Part shown: in pieces, positions 47,543-59,150 of the stretch
How positions within the stretch are numbered: the stretch's first letter is position 1
Layout of the letters: each line of letters starts with the position of its first letter
Assembly (NCBI GenBank): GCA_037447655.1
Contig: JBBHKE010001305.1
Coordinates: 124,001-188,000, forward strand
Length of the DNA stretch: 64,000 nt
Direction: 5' to 3'
Origin: Zygnema cylindricum
Taxonomy: Eukaryota > Streptophyta > Zygnematophyceae > Zygnematales > Zygnemataceae
Notes under the pieces: model-generated
The model's database searches: none
Told to the model about the DNA's origin: nothing
Seen by the model: only the letters and a program-made list of their open reading frames with translations
Program-made: the position numbers and the translations under genes

Positions 47543-49263
47543 GAGATAGCTTTTCGACAAATTTGATATCATGGGTAACTGACGAATACAGGTGGAAATT
47601 CGGAGTTATTCGAGAGGTGTTATAGCATTGATGAAAGGATGGTTTGGCGTTTATGGCATAGAGGGAGCTGTTACAGGACAAATTTTGCAAGGGGGCATTT
47701 TTCAAGAAAGCGAAAGTTGGGAAATGGCATGAGGCAGTAGAAGCAGTGGCGACGTCAACATATACAGTGGTGATGTGTTGTGTTTTCTAAGTTTCTGAAT
47801 GTTGAGTAGTGGAGGTTGTGAAAGAAAATCTTCGATCTTTAAAAAAAAATTACGTCCTTGCGTTTGTATATACCTCCATTAGAGTAGAAAGATCTGCACA
47901 CAAAGTGAAGTACTAAGTCTAAAGCTTTAGGGGAGTGTTCAATTTGAAAGCTTTAACTCTCAATAGATGAGGCTGAGAGGAGAAGTTGAGGGTAGAATAA
48001 AGCACCTGCTAGGGCTTCGATTTCAAACTAGCGTAGCATAGCAGTACACGCTGCATATTGTATTCAAATTGGGCTGCGATGTCAAACCGGCGCAGCATAG
48101 CAGTATAACAATACACGCTGCATATTCCATTCCGGGTGCACGAAACTAAATTTTCAAGGAAGTGTTCTTTTGAAAAGTTTGTATCGTGCGTACACGACAT
48201 TTTGTGCGCTTGCAACAGTTTGTGCCTAATGGAATTTAATGTGGAGGTTCGAATAGATTCACGGATTAGGGGAGCGAACGTACGGATAAAACTAAAGTGA
48301 CGTAAATTACTCGGTGAGATGCGTGAATAAGTATTGAGAAATGGACAGCGGATCGCGAAGCGATCCTATGTGAAATAAACGAAAAGTTGAAATATACGTC
48401 ACCCATACGGCGCAGGTGCGACGCAGACAAGACAACGCAGCTGCAGTTATTTTGAATATGATACGTATGGACAACGCAGCTGACGCAGCTGCGGATAATT
48501 TGAGTATGATCTGGTACCGGACAACGCAACTGCGATTGGTATGAATCAAGTCGGCAGACGAAGATTCATAAGAAGATCTAAAGTAACTAAGCAAGTTGAT
48601 GCCTAGTATGCCGCTTTTGCGGAGGTGTCAGTGTAAATATTTTGTAATACAAAGGTTTGTCTATTTGCTAATTAGTTTATTAGTGTACATTTGTTCATTT
48701 TTGATATACCTCGACTTATTGGGGTATACTCACAATAGTTTAGGTAAATGGTAAATACCGTACGGCTGGTATGCCTCCGTATCTTCAGTAGTGAACTCTC
48801 TAAGTATAACTTGTAGGACTTAGATTATTTTGAGCATCACAGTTGAGTTTATCAAAGTAATGGCAAACTGTTTTTTTGCAACTTTGACTTGATGGTGTGA
48901 TCACCTCGATTGATGTTTTTGTATTTAACTTTGTAGAGATTCGTTTACCTACACACTATATGTGTGTGTGGTTTCATTCTGTTTTTTCAATTCTGGAGAT
49001 TTCTGTGGGAAGTCTACTTGGTTACTTTGAGAAGCTGTCAGTTGTTTTTGGGAAACTCTGGAGCTTATATCTTCTACATTCCTTGGTGGATTTGGCTCTA
49101 ACTTTGGGAGTTTACATTGTCTATGTTATACTGCATATTGCTGCAGTTTGAGGTGATTTTGTTTATTGTGGTGTAATATGTGCTGTCTAAAACACAGCTG
49201 TTCTAGGTAGTCTGTAGGTGTCTTCCGTGAGTAATCCATGGCTGAAATAGGCTATGGACAACA

Positions 49264-50260
49264 CCACCGTGTAAGTTGCCTATTTTTAATGGAACGAGGG
49301 TCATAAACTGGGTAACCAGGATGAGGGGTGCACTTTTTCACAAAAGGCTATGGGACAATGTTAGTGGTCGTGTGCGACGGCCAGCTGCAAAGTTGGGAGT
49401 TCCACCTTGGTTTGGAGGAGCTTTATTCACAAGAGGATCTTTAGAGGAAGAGGAGGTAGACGATGATGGAAAAACCATCTTGTTGGTAAAAGGGAAGGAG
49501 ATGGGGGAGGAGAAACTCACGCCGATAGCCACGGTATCGTTACCGATAGTGGATGTTCAAAAAACCGAGAAAAATGATATTGAAATATGGGACTTCAACA
49601 ACACACTGGCAACTCATTTTATTCTTGGACGACTCACTCAAGCACTTGCTACACCTCACTTTCATGTGGATAAGGCGGCTGATATGTGGGAGGCTCTTGT
49701 AAATATTTACAAGAGTGGTACGATTCAACAAGAAAAGCATGCTCATTAGAAGGTGCAAGCATGTGTTTACAAATGACGAAAAATAGTTGATTTTAAACAT
49801 GACTTGTCTAGATTGATTATGGAGTTGCAGAGTGTTGGAAATCAAGAGACAAAGAAAAAAAACGTGAATACTTTGCTAATAAAACTGCCAGATGAATATG
49901 AGAATATCCTTAACAGGGTTGAAGATTTGCCAGATCATCGATTAATCTGGAACAAAGTTGTCAAGATGATTTTGGTTTGGGAAAGCACAATTGAGATTCG
50001 TAGAGGAAGAAATAGTGGTTTAGCCTTGGATGTTGGAACAAACTGGAGGAATCACGATTCTAAGAAACCTTATGGAAACTTTGGAGGAGGATATAGAAGA
50101 AATTAATCGGATGGATGAAGATCTAGGCCTCCAAAGGGGCTCTACCAATTTTGTAAGAAGCCGAGACACTATATGGCGGAGTGTACTACATTAACGCAGT
50201 TGAGACATAAAGAGGGGCAAACCGGTAGATCAGCAAGTGGAAAGAAGAAGGCACTTGTGG
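49264..50260 (+). pseudogene. Copia element B gag
   Basis: Capsid-type copia gag of the UBN2 kind. It opens with LPIFNGTRVINWVTRMRGAL (49276), followed by an acidic insert, IEIWDFNNTLATHFILGRL (about 49580) and VDKAADMWEALVNIYKS (about 49670). A stop at 49747 is followed in-frame by a second block with LIKLPDEYENIL (about 49880). The zinc knuckle near 50150 reads LYQFCKKPRHYMAEC, so its first Cys is Leu. No ATG opens it because element A separates it from its leader. Confidence 0.8.
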
Positions 50261-50394
50261 CAACATGAGTAACGAGAGAGGATTTAAATGATGATGATGG
50301 AGAACTCCTTCTCAACGAGGAGCTGAAGGTGAAAATTGAGCAATAGATTCAAAAGAAGCAAAAGTGTGCCTTCGTTGGAGTGAAAAAAATTCCC

Positions 50395-51124
50395 AAAGAA
50401 CGTTGGATCATTCACTCAGGTGCCTCTATACATATGTGCTGAGAAAAATATATGATTACCAAAATGAGAAAGATCCCTACTTTAGAGATAGAGTATGGGG
50501 ATGGGAGAATAGTGACCACTAGGTTAATGGGATCTGTGGATCTGAAAGTCTTAGTTCAAGGTAAGACATCCATAGTCACTTTTTCTGATGTCCTTTATAT
50601 TTTAGAGTTGAATAAGAATCTTATCTCTACGTCGTTCTTAGATGATAAGGATTTTGAGACTAGTACTAAGAAAAGAGTCTTTGTTGCTAGCTATAAGGAT
50701 GAAGTATATTTCAAAGCTAAAAAAGGTAGCCAAGAATGTTTAGGCTGAATTTGAGTAATACAAAGACGAGGGTTTACTATGCCCGTGTAAGAGACTTGAT
50801 GATTTGGTATAAAAGATTGGGGCATGTGCATCTAGATAGATTGAAAGAAAAAAAAAAAATGGGAGTAGTTGAGGGAATTCAATTTAGAGATAATGAGACC
50901 TTGGATGACGGTAGTGGATGTGCTCAAGAAAAGGCCCACATATTACCTTTCCCAAAAACTGCAACCTATAAAGGTGAAAGGGTTCTAGATCTAGTTCATA
51001 CTAACATAGGGGGACCTGCCATAGTGCCGTCAGTAAAGGGAAAAGATTTATGCTTAATATCAGTGATAATTGGTCTAGGTAGTCTAGAGTCTATTTCTTT
51101 AAAAATAAATTTGAGGCACCGACT
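50395..51124 (+). pseudogene. Copia element B protease and start of integrase
   Basis: The copia protease motif appears as RWIIHSGASIHMC (about 50402), where the catalytic Asp of DSGA is His, followed by a stop. It continues with a typical copia protease body (LEIEYGDGRIVTTRLMGSV; SDVLYILELNKNLIS). The GAG-pre-integrase block follows (WYKRLGHVHLDRLKEKKKMG, about 50805), then PFPKTATYKGERVLDLVH and the integrase core start. Coding breaks at 51124, exactly where element C is inserted, and resumes at 55471. Confidence 0.85.
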
Positions 51125-54100
51125 TGAAACTCTGAGACCTGCAGCTCTCAAGAAACTTATCTAGTTAGTGCCGACTCCAAATTAATACAAACCCAAATGA
51201 TTAACCCCTTGACAATAAGAACCCCAATACAACTTCACCTTTGTGAAATACGACTTTCTATGTGCTCAGTTCCACCACAGAATGCAAAGTTAGAATATTA
51301 GTTTTGGACACATTCACCCACTTTGACTTTCCTTTAGAAATACAGCCACCCTGGCAGGAAAAAACTCTGACCGACTACACTTTTGTTTAGCCTGGACTAT
51401 CCCTGTGTAGCCTGAACTCCCCTGAGTCTACAACAAAAATAATCACTAAATTTGGTCAACCGAGATGAGTTGTAATTAAATGGCAAAGTTTGCCTATTTA
51501 TACAGATGCACTTTAAGAGAGGCGACTACCTACCAAAAAAAAATTATAAGTCCTAAAACCCCTCTTTAAGCTCCCTAGTACTAAGGTACGGTCCAATCAT
51601 CAAACTGTACCGTACAAGAAAATACATGTACCGTCCTACTTTCTGTACAGTCCATGTACGATATCGCCACAATGTGAAATTTGTCACATCCAGAATTATT
51701 ATCTCGCGTTCCAGAAATCCCGAAATCCTCTCGGATCCTGCCACGTGTCATCCGGAGTGGCGGTGCCCGAAACGCCAAGTTGTCCACTCCGGATTCCTGG
51801 CTCGCACCACGGCTGTTCGATGAAGAACGACATTTAATATAAGCCGTAAAATAAAATGGCGTTTCGTTAATTTCGTGCGGTCCGGAATTTGTGTAGTTTA
51901 ACCCGTTTCTGTGTACATTCCGTCCCGTAAGTAGTTAAATGAAATATGTTGTGTCAGTAACGTTTATATAACTATCGTACCCTATATGCTCTAGCATTGA
52001 TCCTAGACTGTAGGATAAAGCTACCGGCTACCAGATTCTTGACAGTAACGTTTATATAACTATCGTACCCTACATGCTCTAGCATTGATCCTAGACTGTA
52101 GGATAAAGCTACCGGCTACCAGATTCTTGACGGACGGCAGGTACGTGGATCTAATCCTGGGTCCGTCAAGACATTTTTGGTAGAACTACCAGAAACTATA
52201 GGTTGTCTCTCTCTCTAAGCATCATAGGCAGCCATGGCTCGAACTGTCTCTCCAACGTTCAGTGACTGCGACAAGTGTGGGGGTTTGGAGAATGGAGCGA
52301 GAGGCAAGTTACCTTTGCTGACTTCCTCTTATTAATTTTCCTTTATTCAGACATAGAAAATACATACATTTCAACACTCCCCTTATTTTCTAGTCTACTT
52401 TCATTCCAACTCTCACCTAATACATTTTTCTTTTCTTTTCCTTCCTTTTCTTCACAAAAATCTTAAAGGAAATAACCTCATATTCAAACAAGTCTGTTAA
52501 ATGAGCTGAAATAAACATTGCATCTTGTTGATCACACATTTTATTTAGCATCCCATTTTTCATAAATCCGAACAAAGATTTTATCCACCTCATCTCTTTT
52601 CCATCCACACAAAATCTATTTTTCTTCTTGCAATTCGAACAGCCAGCCCCATCTCCAATCTGCATCACACACCTAGATGGTAACCCTTTTACATGCACAC
52701 CTTCATAGATGGCATGACTCCCATTAGTGATGTCAAAACCATAACCCCCCAATTTTATCCTTAAATCAAAAGTCCACACTAAGTTCCTCATAAAATCTAC
52801 ATATTCCGAACTCATATTTTTATCCATCATAATTAGCCCATTTTCTGAACTTTCCTCACTCTCTCCCACGGAATTCTTTCCACTATCACTTTCTATTTTT
52901 ATTCCCAAAATATATTTCTCCGCCCTTAAACTTTTAATCAAATATTCCTCTTCTCCCCTATCTTTTAAAGCCCCCTTTAGATTTACTTCTCCCCTTTCCT
53001 CGGAATCCGTTAAAGTCTCCCTTTCCGACCAGTTTTATGTTTCCAAAATATCTATTAAACTATCCTCAATAATTTGAACTCCCTCAAGTTTCTCCTCTCT
53101 CTTTAATTCCCTTATACCTCCAAAAGCAGATTGTTGCTTTCGTGGAATTTCTGTGTGCTTTTCTTTCTTCCCCATATTACCGATGCGCAGAAGCTCCAAA
53201 ATATTTTCATCCTCGTTCTCCTCTTCCCCTTATTCCTCCTCATCAACATTCCAACTTCTAATTTCTTCCAAACAAAGACACTCCTCCATATACTAACCCG
53301 GCTCCCTACAAAAGAAGAAAACCCCTTTTTCAAAGCTCCCCTTTCTTTTCCTCTCCCTCTCTTTCCACCAAAATTCCGATAAGGTTTATCTTTGCCTTTC
53401 TTCCTCTCATCACGCTTTCGCTTGTCATCGCCGTTCCTCTCATCACGCTTCCGCCACTCACCACCAGCTGTTAGTGCATTCACCCTGTTACTTCCCCTAC
53501 GAAGCTCCAAAGTGCTTTCCCTCACAAGAATTATCCCCATGGTAATGCTCCAAGTCCATGAGGAGCCATCCATTTCTTGCATACGGTTAATGAAGTTTTT
53601 GGACTCATCTAGGTGTTTCATGATTAGTGTGTTAATCTTTCTCTCCTCAAATTCTACATATCCTCACTAGAAAGCTCAACATATAACGCAACAATATCAT
53701 TGCAAAACTCTATCATGCTACTGCCATTATAAACATAGGCCCCTATTTCCTGTTTTACTAAATGCTGCCTCTGTATAGTCTCACTCTCATAAATCTGTCT
53801 TAGTGTTTCCCAAATTCCAAAAGACTTCGTAAGATATAAAAGAGTGATAGCTATAGACTTAGACACATTTCTAAGTATGAGATGTTTTGCTATAGTGTTC
53901 TTATGCTCCCAAATTCTACAGTCAATTTCTTCAGTTTTAGTTATAACCCCTACAAGTAGGACCGTAGTCGAGAGCCTAGCTCCCCTCATCATAGGTGTTC
54001 CTTCTCTTTTCTCCCCTTTTCCCCCTTCGATGGCAATAATTTTCCCTTCACCTTCCGTTGCATCTGAAATCCGGTTGGTTTTCTGAAAGCCCCAGATGAA

Positions 54101-55470
54101 TCTTTGAAGTGAGCTCCTCCAAAACCCGATGGCGGACATCTCACTTGTCCATAAATAATTTCCCATAAGTGTTTTTCGAAAAGCAATCCCTCCATCGTAA
54201 ACTCCGAATAAGTGAAGTCTATTCCATCAAACATAGGCACCCTAGATGGTGAGACCATAACCTGAAACTCTGAGACCTCCATTGGTCTTTGGAGTAAGCA
54301 GCTCTCAAGAAACTTATCTATTTAGTGGTGACTCCAAGTTGATACATACCCAAATGATTGACCCATTGACAATCAGAACCCCAATACAACTTCACCCCTG
54401 TGAAATAAGACTTTCTCTGTGCTCTGTTCCACCACAGAATGCAAAGTTAGAATATGAGTTTTGAACACATTCACCCACTTTGACTTTCCTTTAGAAATGC
54501 AGCCACCCTGGCAGGCAAAAACTTTGATCAACTACACCTCTGTGTAGCCCGGACTCCCTTGAGTCCGCAGCAAAAAAAATCACTGAATTTGGTCAACCGA
54601 GATGAGTTGTAATTAAATGGCAGAGTTTGAATTTGGTCAACCGAGATGAGTTGTAATTAAATGGCAGAGTTTGCCTATTTATACAGTTGCTCTCTGGAGA
54701 GAGGCGACTACTTACCAAAACAAAAACCTAAGTCCTAAAACCCCTCTCTAAGCTCCCTAGTATTGAGGTACGGTCCAATTGTAAGACTATACGGTACATG
54801 AAAGTACAGGTACCGTCGTACTTTTTGTACGGTCCATGTACGATATCGCCACATTGTGACATTTGTCACATGCGAAATTATTATCTTGCGTTTCAGAATT
54901 CCCGAAATCCTCCCGGATCCTGCCACGTGTCATCTGGAGTGGCGGTGCCCGAAAACGCCAAGTTATCCACTTCGAAATCCCAACTCGCACCACGGCCGTT
55001 CGATGAAGAACGACATTTAATATTGGCCGTAAAATAAAATGTCGTTTCGTTAATTCCGTGCGGTCCAAAATTTGTGCGGTTTAACCTGTTTCCGTGTACA
55101 GTCTGTCCTGTAAGGAGTTAAATCAAATATATGCGTCGTTTACATTTATATAACTATCGTACCTTAGATGCTCAAGCACTAATCCTAAACTGTAGGATAA
55201 AGTTACCGGCTACAGTATTCTTGACAGACAGCAGGTACCAGGATCAAATCTTGGGTCCGTGAAGACATTTTTGGTAAAACTACCAGAAACTACAGGCTGT
55301 CTCTCTCTCTGGGCAGCATGGGCAGCCATGGCTCTATTTGTCTCTCCAACCTTCAGTGATTGCGACAAGTTTGGGGGTTTGGAGAGTGGAGCGAGAGGTA
55401 GGTTGCCTTTGCTAACTTGCTCTTTTTAATTTTCCTTTATTTAGACCTAGAAAATACATACATTTCAACA
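51125..55470 (-). mobile_element. LTR element C inserted in the integrase of element B
   Basis: Minus-strand element of 4346 bp. The 5' LTR is 54263-55470 and the 3' LTR 51125-52376. Both start TGTTGAAATGTATG and end GAGTTTCA. Flanks are CGACT (51120-51124) and CAACT (55471-55475), a 5-bp duplication with one change. The primer site GGTTATGGTCTCACC is at 54248-54262 and the polypurine tract at 52377-52393. The 3' LTR has an ~89-bp tandem duplication (about 51955-52133) and the 5' LTR a 44-bp one (about 54584-54670), so the LTRs have diverged since insertion. The interior carries gag and an RNase H tail only. Confidence 0.9.
52417..54282 (-). pseudogene. Element C gag plus degenerate RNase H tail
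   Basis: The gag frame opens with ATG at 54282, inside the last 20 bases of the 5' LTR. It runs through the primer site (MEVSEFQVMVSPSRVPMFDG) into a UBN2-type gag (FTMEGLLFEKHLWEII; IRNVSKS-like region near 53880; LRQIYESETIQRQHLVKQE near 53790). A knuckle region follows near 53290 with its Cys residues partly lost. Nearest the LTR is a 174-residue open frame (52417-52941) with GYGFDITNGS, GLPSRCVMQIGDGAG and MCDQQDAMFISAHL. I read these as a decayed copia RNase H (compare DITTWSDASYGD and CDNQAAIAIA in element B), not a new domain. Frameshifts separate the blocks. Confidence 0.65.
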
Positions 55471-57886
55471 CAACTTATTTTAAAGAGTATAAAACGTGGA
55501 GTGAGAAGCTTCATCAGACACCTATAAAGAGAGTGAGGAGTGATAATGGGGGGAGAATACACCTCTAATCATTTTGAGGAGTTTTTGAAAGAGGAAGGGG
55601 TTTAACACCAAAAGATTGTTCCAAAGAATGTGGAACAAAACGGTGTAGCTGAGAGACTAAATCAAACATTAAGTGATAGTGTTCGTAGAATGCTAACTGA
55701 TAAAAAGATAAAGAAACGCTTTTGGGTAGAAGCTATGCACTTTGCTAATTATCTTAAGAAAAGAGTCTTTACCTTGGGGGTGAAAGGTCAAACACCTTAT
55801 GAAATATGTACCGTGAGAAAACCGGATATCTCGCTCTAAAACGTGTTCAGAAGTTCAGTTTTTAAGCTAAACGCAGAAAAATCTGATTGAAAGTTAGATT
55901 TAAGGAGAAAGCCGGGGTACCTACTTTGATATAATGAAAATGTTAAGGGATAAACATTTTATGATTTCGGGAAAGAATATCATCCTAGTGAAACACTAGG
56001 TAGTTATGGATGAAGGAAAGCTAGTAGATCCCTTGAAATATATTAAACTGCTCTGAATTAGAATTGAATCCGAGAATGAGTTAGATTCGAATGCTTTTAA
56101 CCAAACATTGATTCAACCAAACTTTGCAAATGAAGAGGAAAAAATGATGAAGAACTAATCTCTCTTGGAGCAAGAGTTTCCTTCTCAACCAGAGGAAGAG
56201 AACAATGAAAGAACAGAAATGGATGATGAACGACTAGAGATAGAGTCCACAGATAAGGGAGAAGATAAATTCATTCGGAGAAATTTGAGATTACCTTCCA
56301 TTCCAACTTCGGATTTTGAAAGAGGGAGGAAAAGCAGCAAGAGACTTTAAGAAAGACAAGTGAATAATAAGGTAACTAAGCTGTCACATTTCAGTTTACC
56401 TCAAACATATTCGGAAGCAGTTAAAAGTCCAAAACGGAGTAGAGAGATGATAGCCATTAATGATGAGATGGCTTCCATTATAAAAGAAAACACATGGGAG
56501 CTGGTGGATTGTCCCCCGGACAACAATCTGATTGGATGTAAGTGGGTGTTCAAGTTGAAACTCAACCCAGATAACACCATCGAGCGGTATAAGGCCAGAT
56601 TAGTGGCCAAAAGGTTCACACAGAAGGAAGGGATCGATTATGAGAAGACTGTCGCTCCGATTGTTAGATATCCCTTCGTTAGGATTCTACTTAGTCAAGC
56701 GGCAACAAAAAACATGGAAGTGCACCAAATGGCAACCAAACCGCTTTCTTACGCGGAGAATTAGAATACGAGATCTTCATGCGACAGCTAGAAGGGGTGT
56801 GTGGAAAAAAGAGAAGAGAGTAAAGTGTGCAGGTTGATTAAGTCCCTTTATGGACTAAAGCAAGCTCCACGTCTATAGAACACGAAGCTGGATGAGCTTT
56901 TGACAAGTTTTGGATATATGCGAATCAGCTCGAATCATTCCATCTATCTCATTGAGGACGAGGAAGGTATAATTTTCATTGCAATCTATGTTGATGATTT
57001 GCTTGTTTTAAGTAAATCCATGGATAAAATTAATGGACTGAAAAATGATCTAAAGAGTAGATTTGAAATGAAGGATCCAGGGGAAGCAAAATATATCTTA
57101 GGAAGTCCAAAGGAGAGAGATAGCGGGAAGAAATTAATTGGACTAACTCAAAAAGAAACAATCGAAAACATGCTTGAAAAATTTCAAATGGAAAATGCAA
57201 ATAGTTTTACAACTCTAATGGATTTAAAAAAGGGAAATGAGGGGAGCTCAAACGGGGGAGATGTGGTCTTGGATGATAAGTAAGGACAAGAGGAAATAAA
57301 GTTCATGCAGAATATTCCGTACAGACAGGTTGTCGGTAGCTTGATCTATTCTATGAACTGTACACGTCTTGATATAGCAGACCTGTAGGAATATTAAGTA
57401 GGAGTCTGAATGATCATAGAAAGAAAGATTGGGAAGCGGCCAAGAAAGACATGCGGTACTTGATAGGAATGAGAGATTTGTGGTTGCATTTGGGCGGGGA
57501 TAATAGTGACATCACCACTTGGAGTGATGCCAGCTATGGTGATGCTCTGGTAAAGAGGTGTACATCTGGGTATGTGTTGTATGTTAGGAATGGGGCTTGC
57601 TGTAAGAGTAGCAAGCAACAAAAGGTGGTTGCTCAGTCCGCCATGGAGGTTCAATATATGGCTTTTTGTTAGGCTATGAAAGAATTGAGGAGGGTGAAAT
57701 CATTGCTTCAAGAACTAGGGTATATGAAGAATGGAGTGCAAAAAACATCTTGTGATAATCAAGCTGCAATTGCAATTGCAGCAACCTTTAAATAAAGCAT
57801 CACTTTAAATCAAAACATATGGCTGTCAGATTGAGCTTTGTTACGGAGAAGGTTGAGAATAAAATAATTAATTTGGAATATTGTCA
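55471..57886 (+). pseudogene. Copia element B integrase, reverse transcriptase and RNase H
   Basis: Integrase resumes after element C with RVRSDNGG (about 55530), EQNGVAERLNQTLSDSVRRM (about 55633) and the following copia blocks. Reverse transcriptase begins near 56440 (DEMASIIKENTWELVDCPP; GCKWVFKLKLNPDNTIERYK; RLVAKRFTQKEGIDYEKTVAP). A frame break follows near 56740. The catalytic YVDDLL box is intact at about 56988. LIYSMNCTRLDIA is near 57340. RNase H includes DITTWSDASYGDALVKRCTS (about 57509), YVLYVRNGACCKSSKQQKVV and SCDNQAAIAIA (about 57750). The sequence is cut at 57886 where a D-family LTR starts. Many stops make it a pseudogene. Confidence 0.85.
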
Positions 57887-59150
57887 TGCCACATCGTGTC
57901 GATTGCTCGCGTGCATGATATCATGTCGGCACACGCGATATTCGGTGCGTGCACGATATAATGCCCGCACACGCAGTATTTCTCACGCACGCGCGGTATT
58001 TTGCACGCATGCGCGGTATTTTGCACGCACGCACGGTATTTTGCACGCACGCGCGACTTTATGCATGCACGCGCGATTTGATGCACGCACATTTGTTTTT
58101 TGCGTTCGCACGTGCGAGTTTTCGTCAGTTCATTTGTTTATGATGTGAACCCAATTTGCGTTCACGTACGATTAAATACATACTAAATCCCTGCGCACGT
58201 TTTTTCTGTTGCGTTTCAAGGTACATGATTTTGGAGTATCGACGCGGCGCGATTTTCCGATAATATTTCGGTCGATATGTTTTATTTCGTGCGACATGTT
58301 TTGTTTCGTGGGTATGCACGCAATTTTGGGAGTATCGACGCTCGGTATTGTTGGCGCCGAATCGCGATTTTCGGTAGTATCGGCGACGCCTCGATACCTA
58401 TTATTTTTGAAGTCGCGAACCCATGTAGGTTCGCGCATACATGTAGTTAGGGAGGGTTTTTACCCTCGGACGGTGGATTTTGTCAGGCGTACGGCAGACG
58501 ATGTTGGCCGCCTATTGGCCAACATCTTAATTAGTTTCATGCATGTAAAGTAGACTAGACGTAGGCTAATTTTGCTTAGGCCTAGCGTAGCTCTTACTTA
58601 GCCTAATTCTCAGACTTAGAGAATTTTTGGACAATAATTTTCTCTTGGCACCGCTGCTTTTCTCTTGCTCTCTCTCTCAGCGATTGCCCATGCTTTCTCT
58701 TTCTTATTGCTAGCTAGCTATAGTGGCTAGATAGGTTAAGAATATTTGCCTTTGTTTCTGCCTTGTTTTTAATCCACACGGCTTCGCCAAGTTCGGAAGG
58801 TTTCCCTCCAAATTTGTCTTTTTGGCGATTGGTGGAGTGGAAGCTGAGGGGTGGCATCTTCTGTCAAGCTGCGCCGTTCTCTGGACAGCTGGACGGTTTG
58901 TTTGCGTGTATTTATGTGTGTGGCATTTCGGTTTTCTTGGGAAAGTGTCATTTTTGGTTAATTCCGATTTTCTTGGTTTTGGTTGGAAGTGATTATTTTG
59001 CTTCGTTGCTTTCCTTTGAGATAACTCTTGTAGGGAATACGTGGAAGACCCGAGAGCCTAGTGGCTACCTCGTGGCTTAGTATTCTTGTCCAAAAGGTCT
59101 AACTTTTCAAAAGCACATATTTTAAAAAGTTTATTTATTTAAAATAAATT
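57887..59150 (+). repeat. 5' LTR of element D2 (right end approximate)
   Basis: It starts TGTCATGCCACATCGTGTCG directly after the copia RNase H, matching the minus-strand starts at 35039 and 40341. It has CCCATGTAGGTTCGCGCATACATGTAGTTAGG (58418 on) in common with the D repeats at 34620, and GAGCCTAGTGGCTACC near 59053. At 57900-58110 it carries about ten variants of GCACGCRCGGTATTTTGC, a 20-25-bp array not seen in the other D copies. Confidence 0.6.

Larger units (their letters stand above)
44557..49263 (+). mobile_element. LTR element A (pol-less), inserted in the leader of element B
   Basis: LTR1 is 44557-45658 and LTR2 is 48163-49263, both about 1.1 kb. Both start TGTTSTTTTGAAAAG and end GACAACA. 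The 5-bp target duplication CCACC is identical on both sides (44552-44556, 49264-49268). After LTR1 comes the primer site GGTTATGGGCCCAC (45659-45672). The interior holds a decayed copia-type gag and charged open frames, but no protease, integrase or RT. A second purine tract plus LTR-start-like sequence (AGCTTTAGGGGAG then TGTTCAATTTGAAAGC) occurs at 47922-47951, ahead of the LTR2 used here. Confidence 0.85.

Noticed and set aside
49264-49268. Idea that the LTR at 48163-49263 is the 5' LTR of copia element B.
   Set aside because: No primer site follows it, whereas CCACC flanks match on both sides of 44557-49263 and a B primer-site remnant lies at 44541. It is therefore the 3' LTR of element A.
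52417-52941. A 174-residue conserved ORF in elements C and C2 that first looked like a new accessory domain with Cys pairs.
   Set aside because: Block-by-block comparison with the copia RNase H at 57300-57870 (DITTWSDASYGD, CDNQAAIAI) shows it is a worn RNase H tail.
57900-58110. CRISPR-like array.
   Set aside because: Units are degenerate and contiguous with no unique spacers of constant length, and lie in an LTR of a eukaryotic retroelement.
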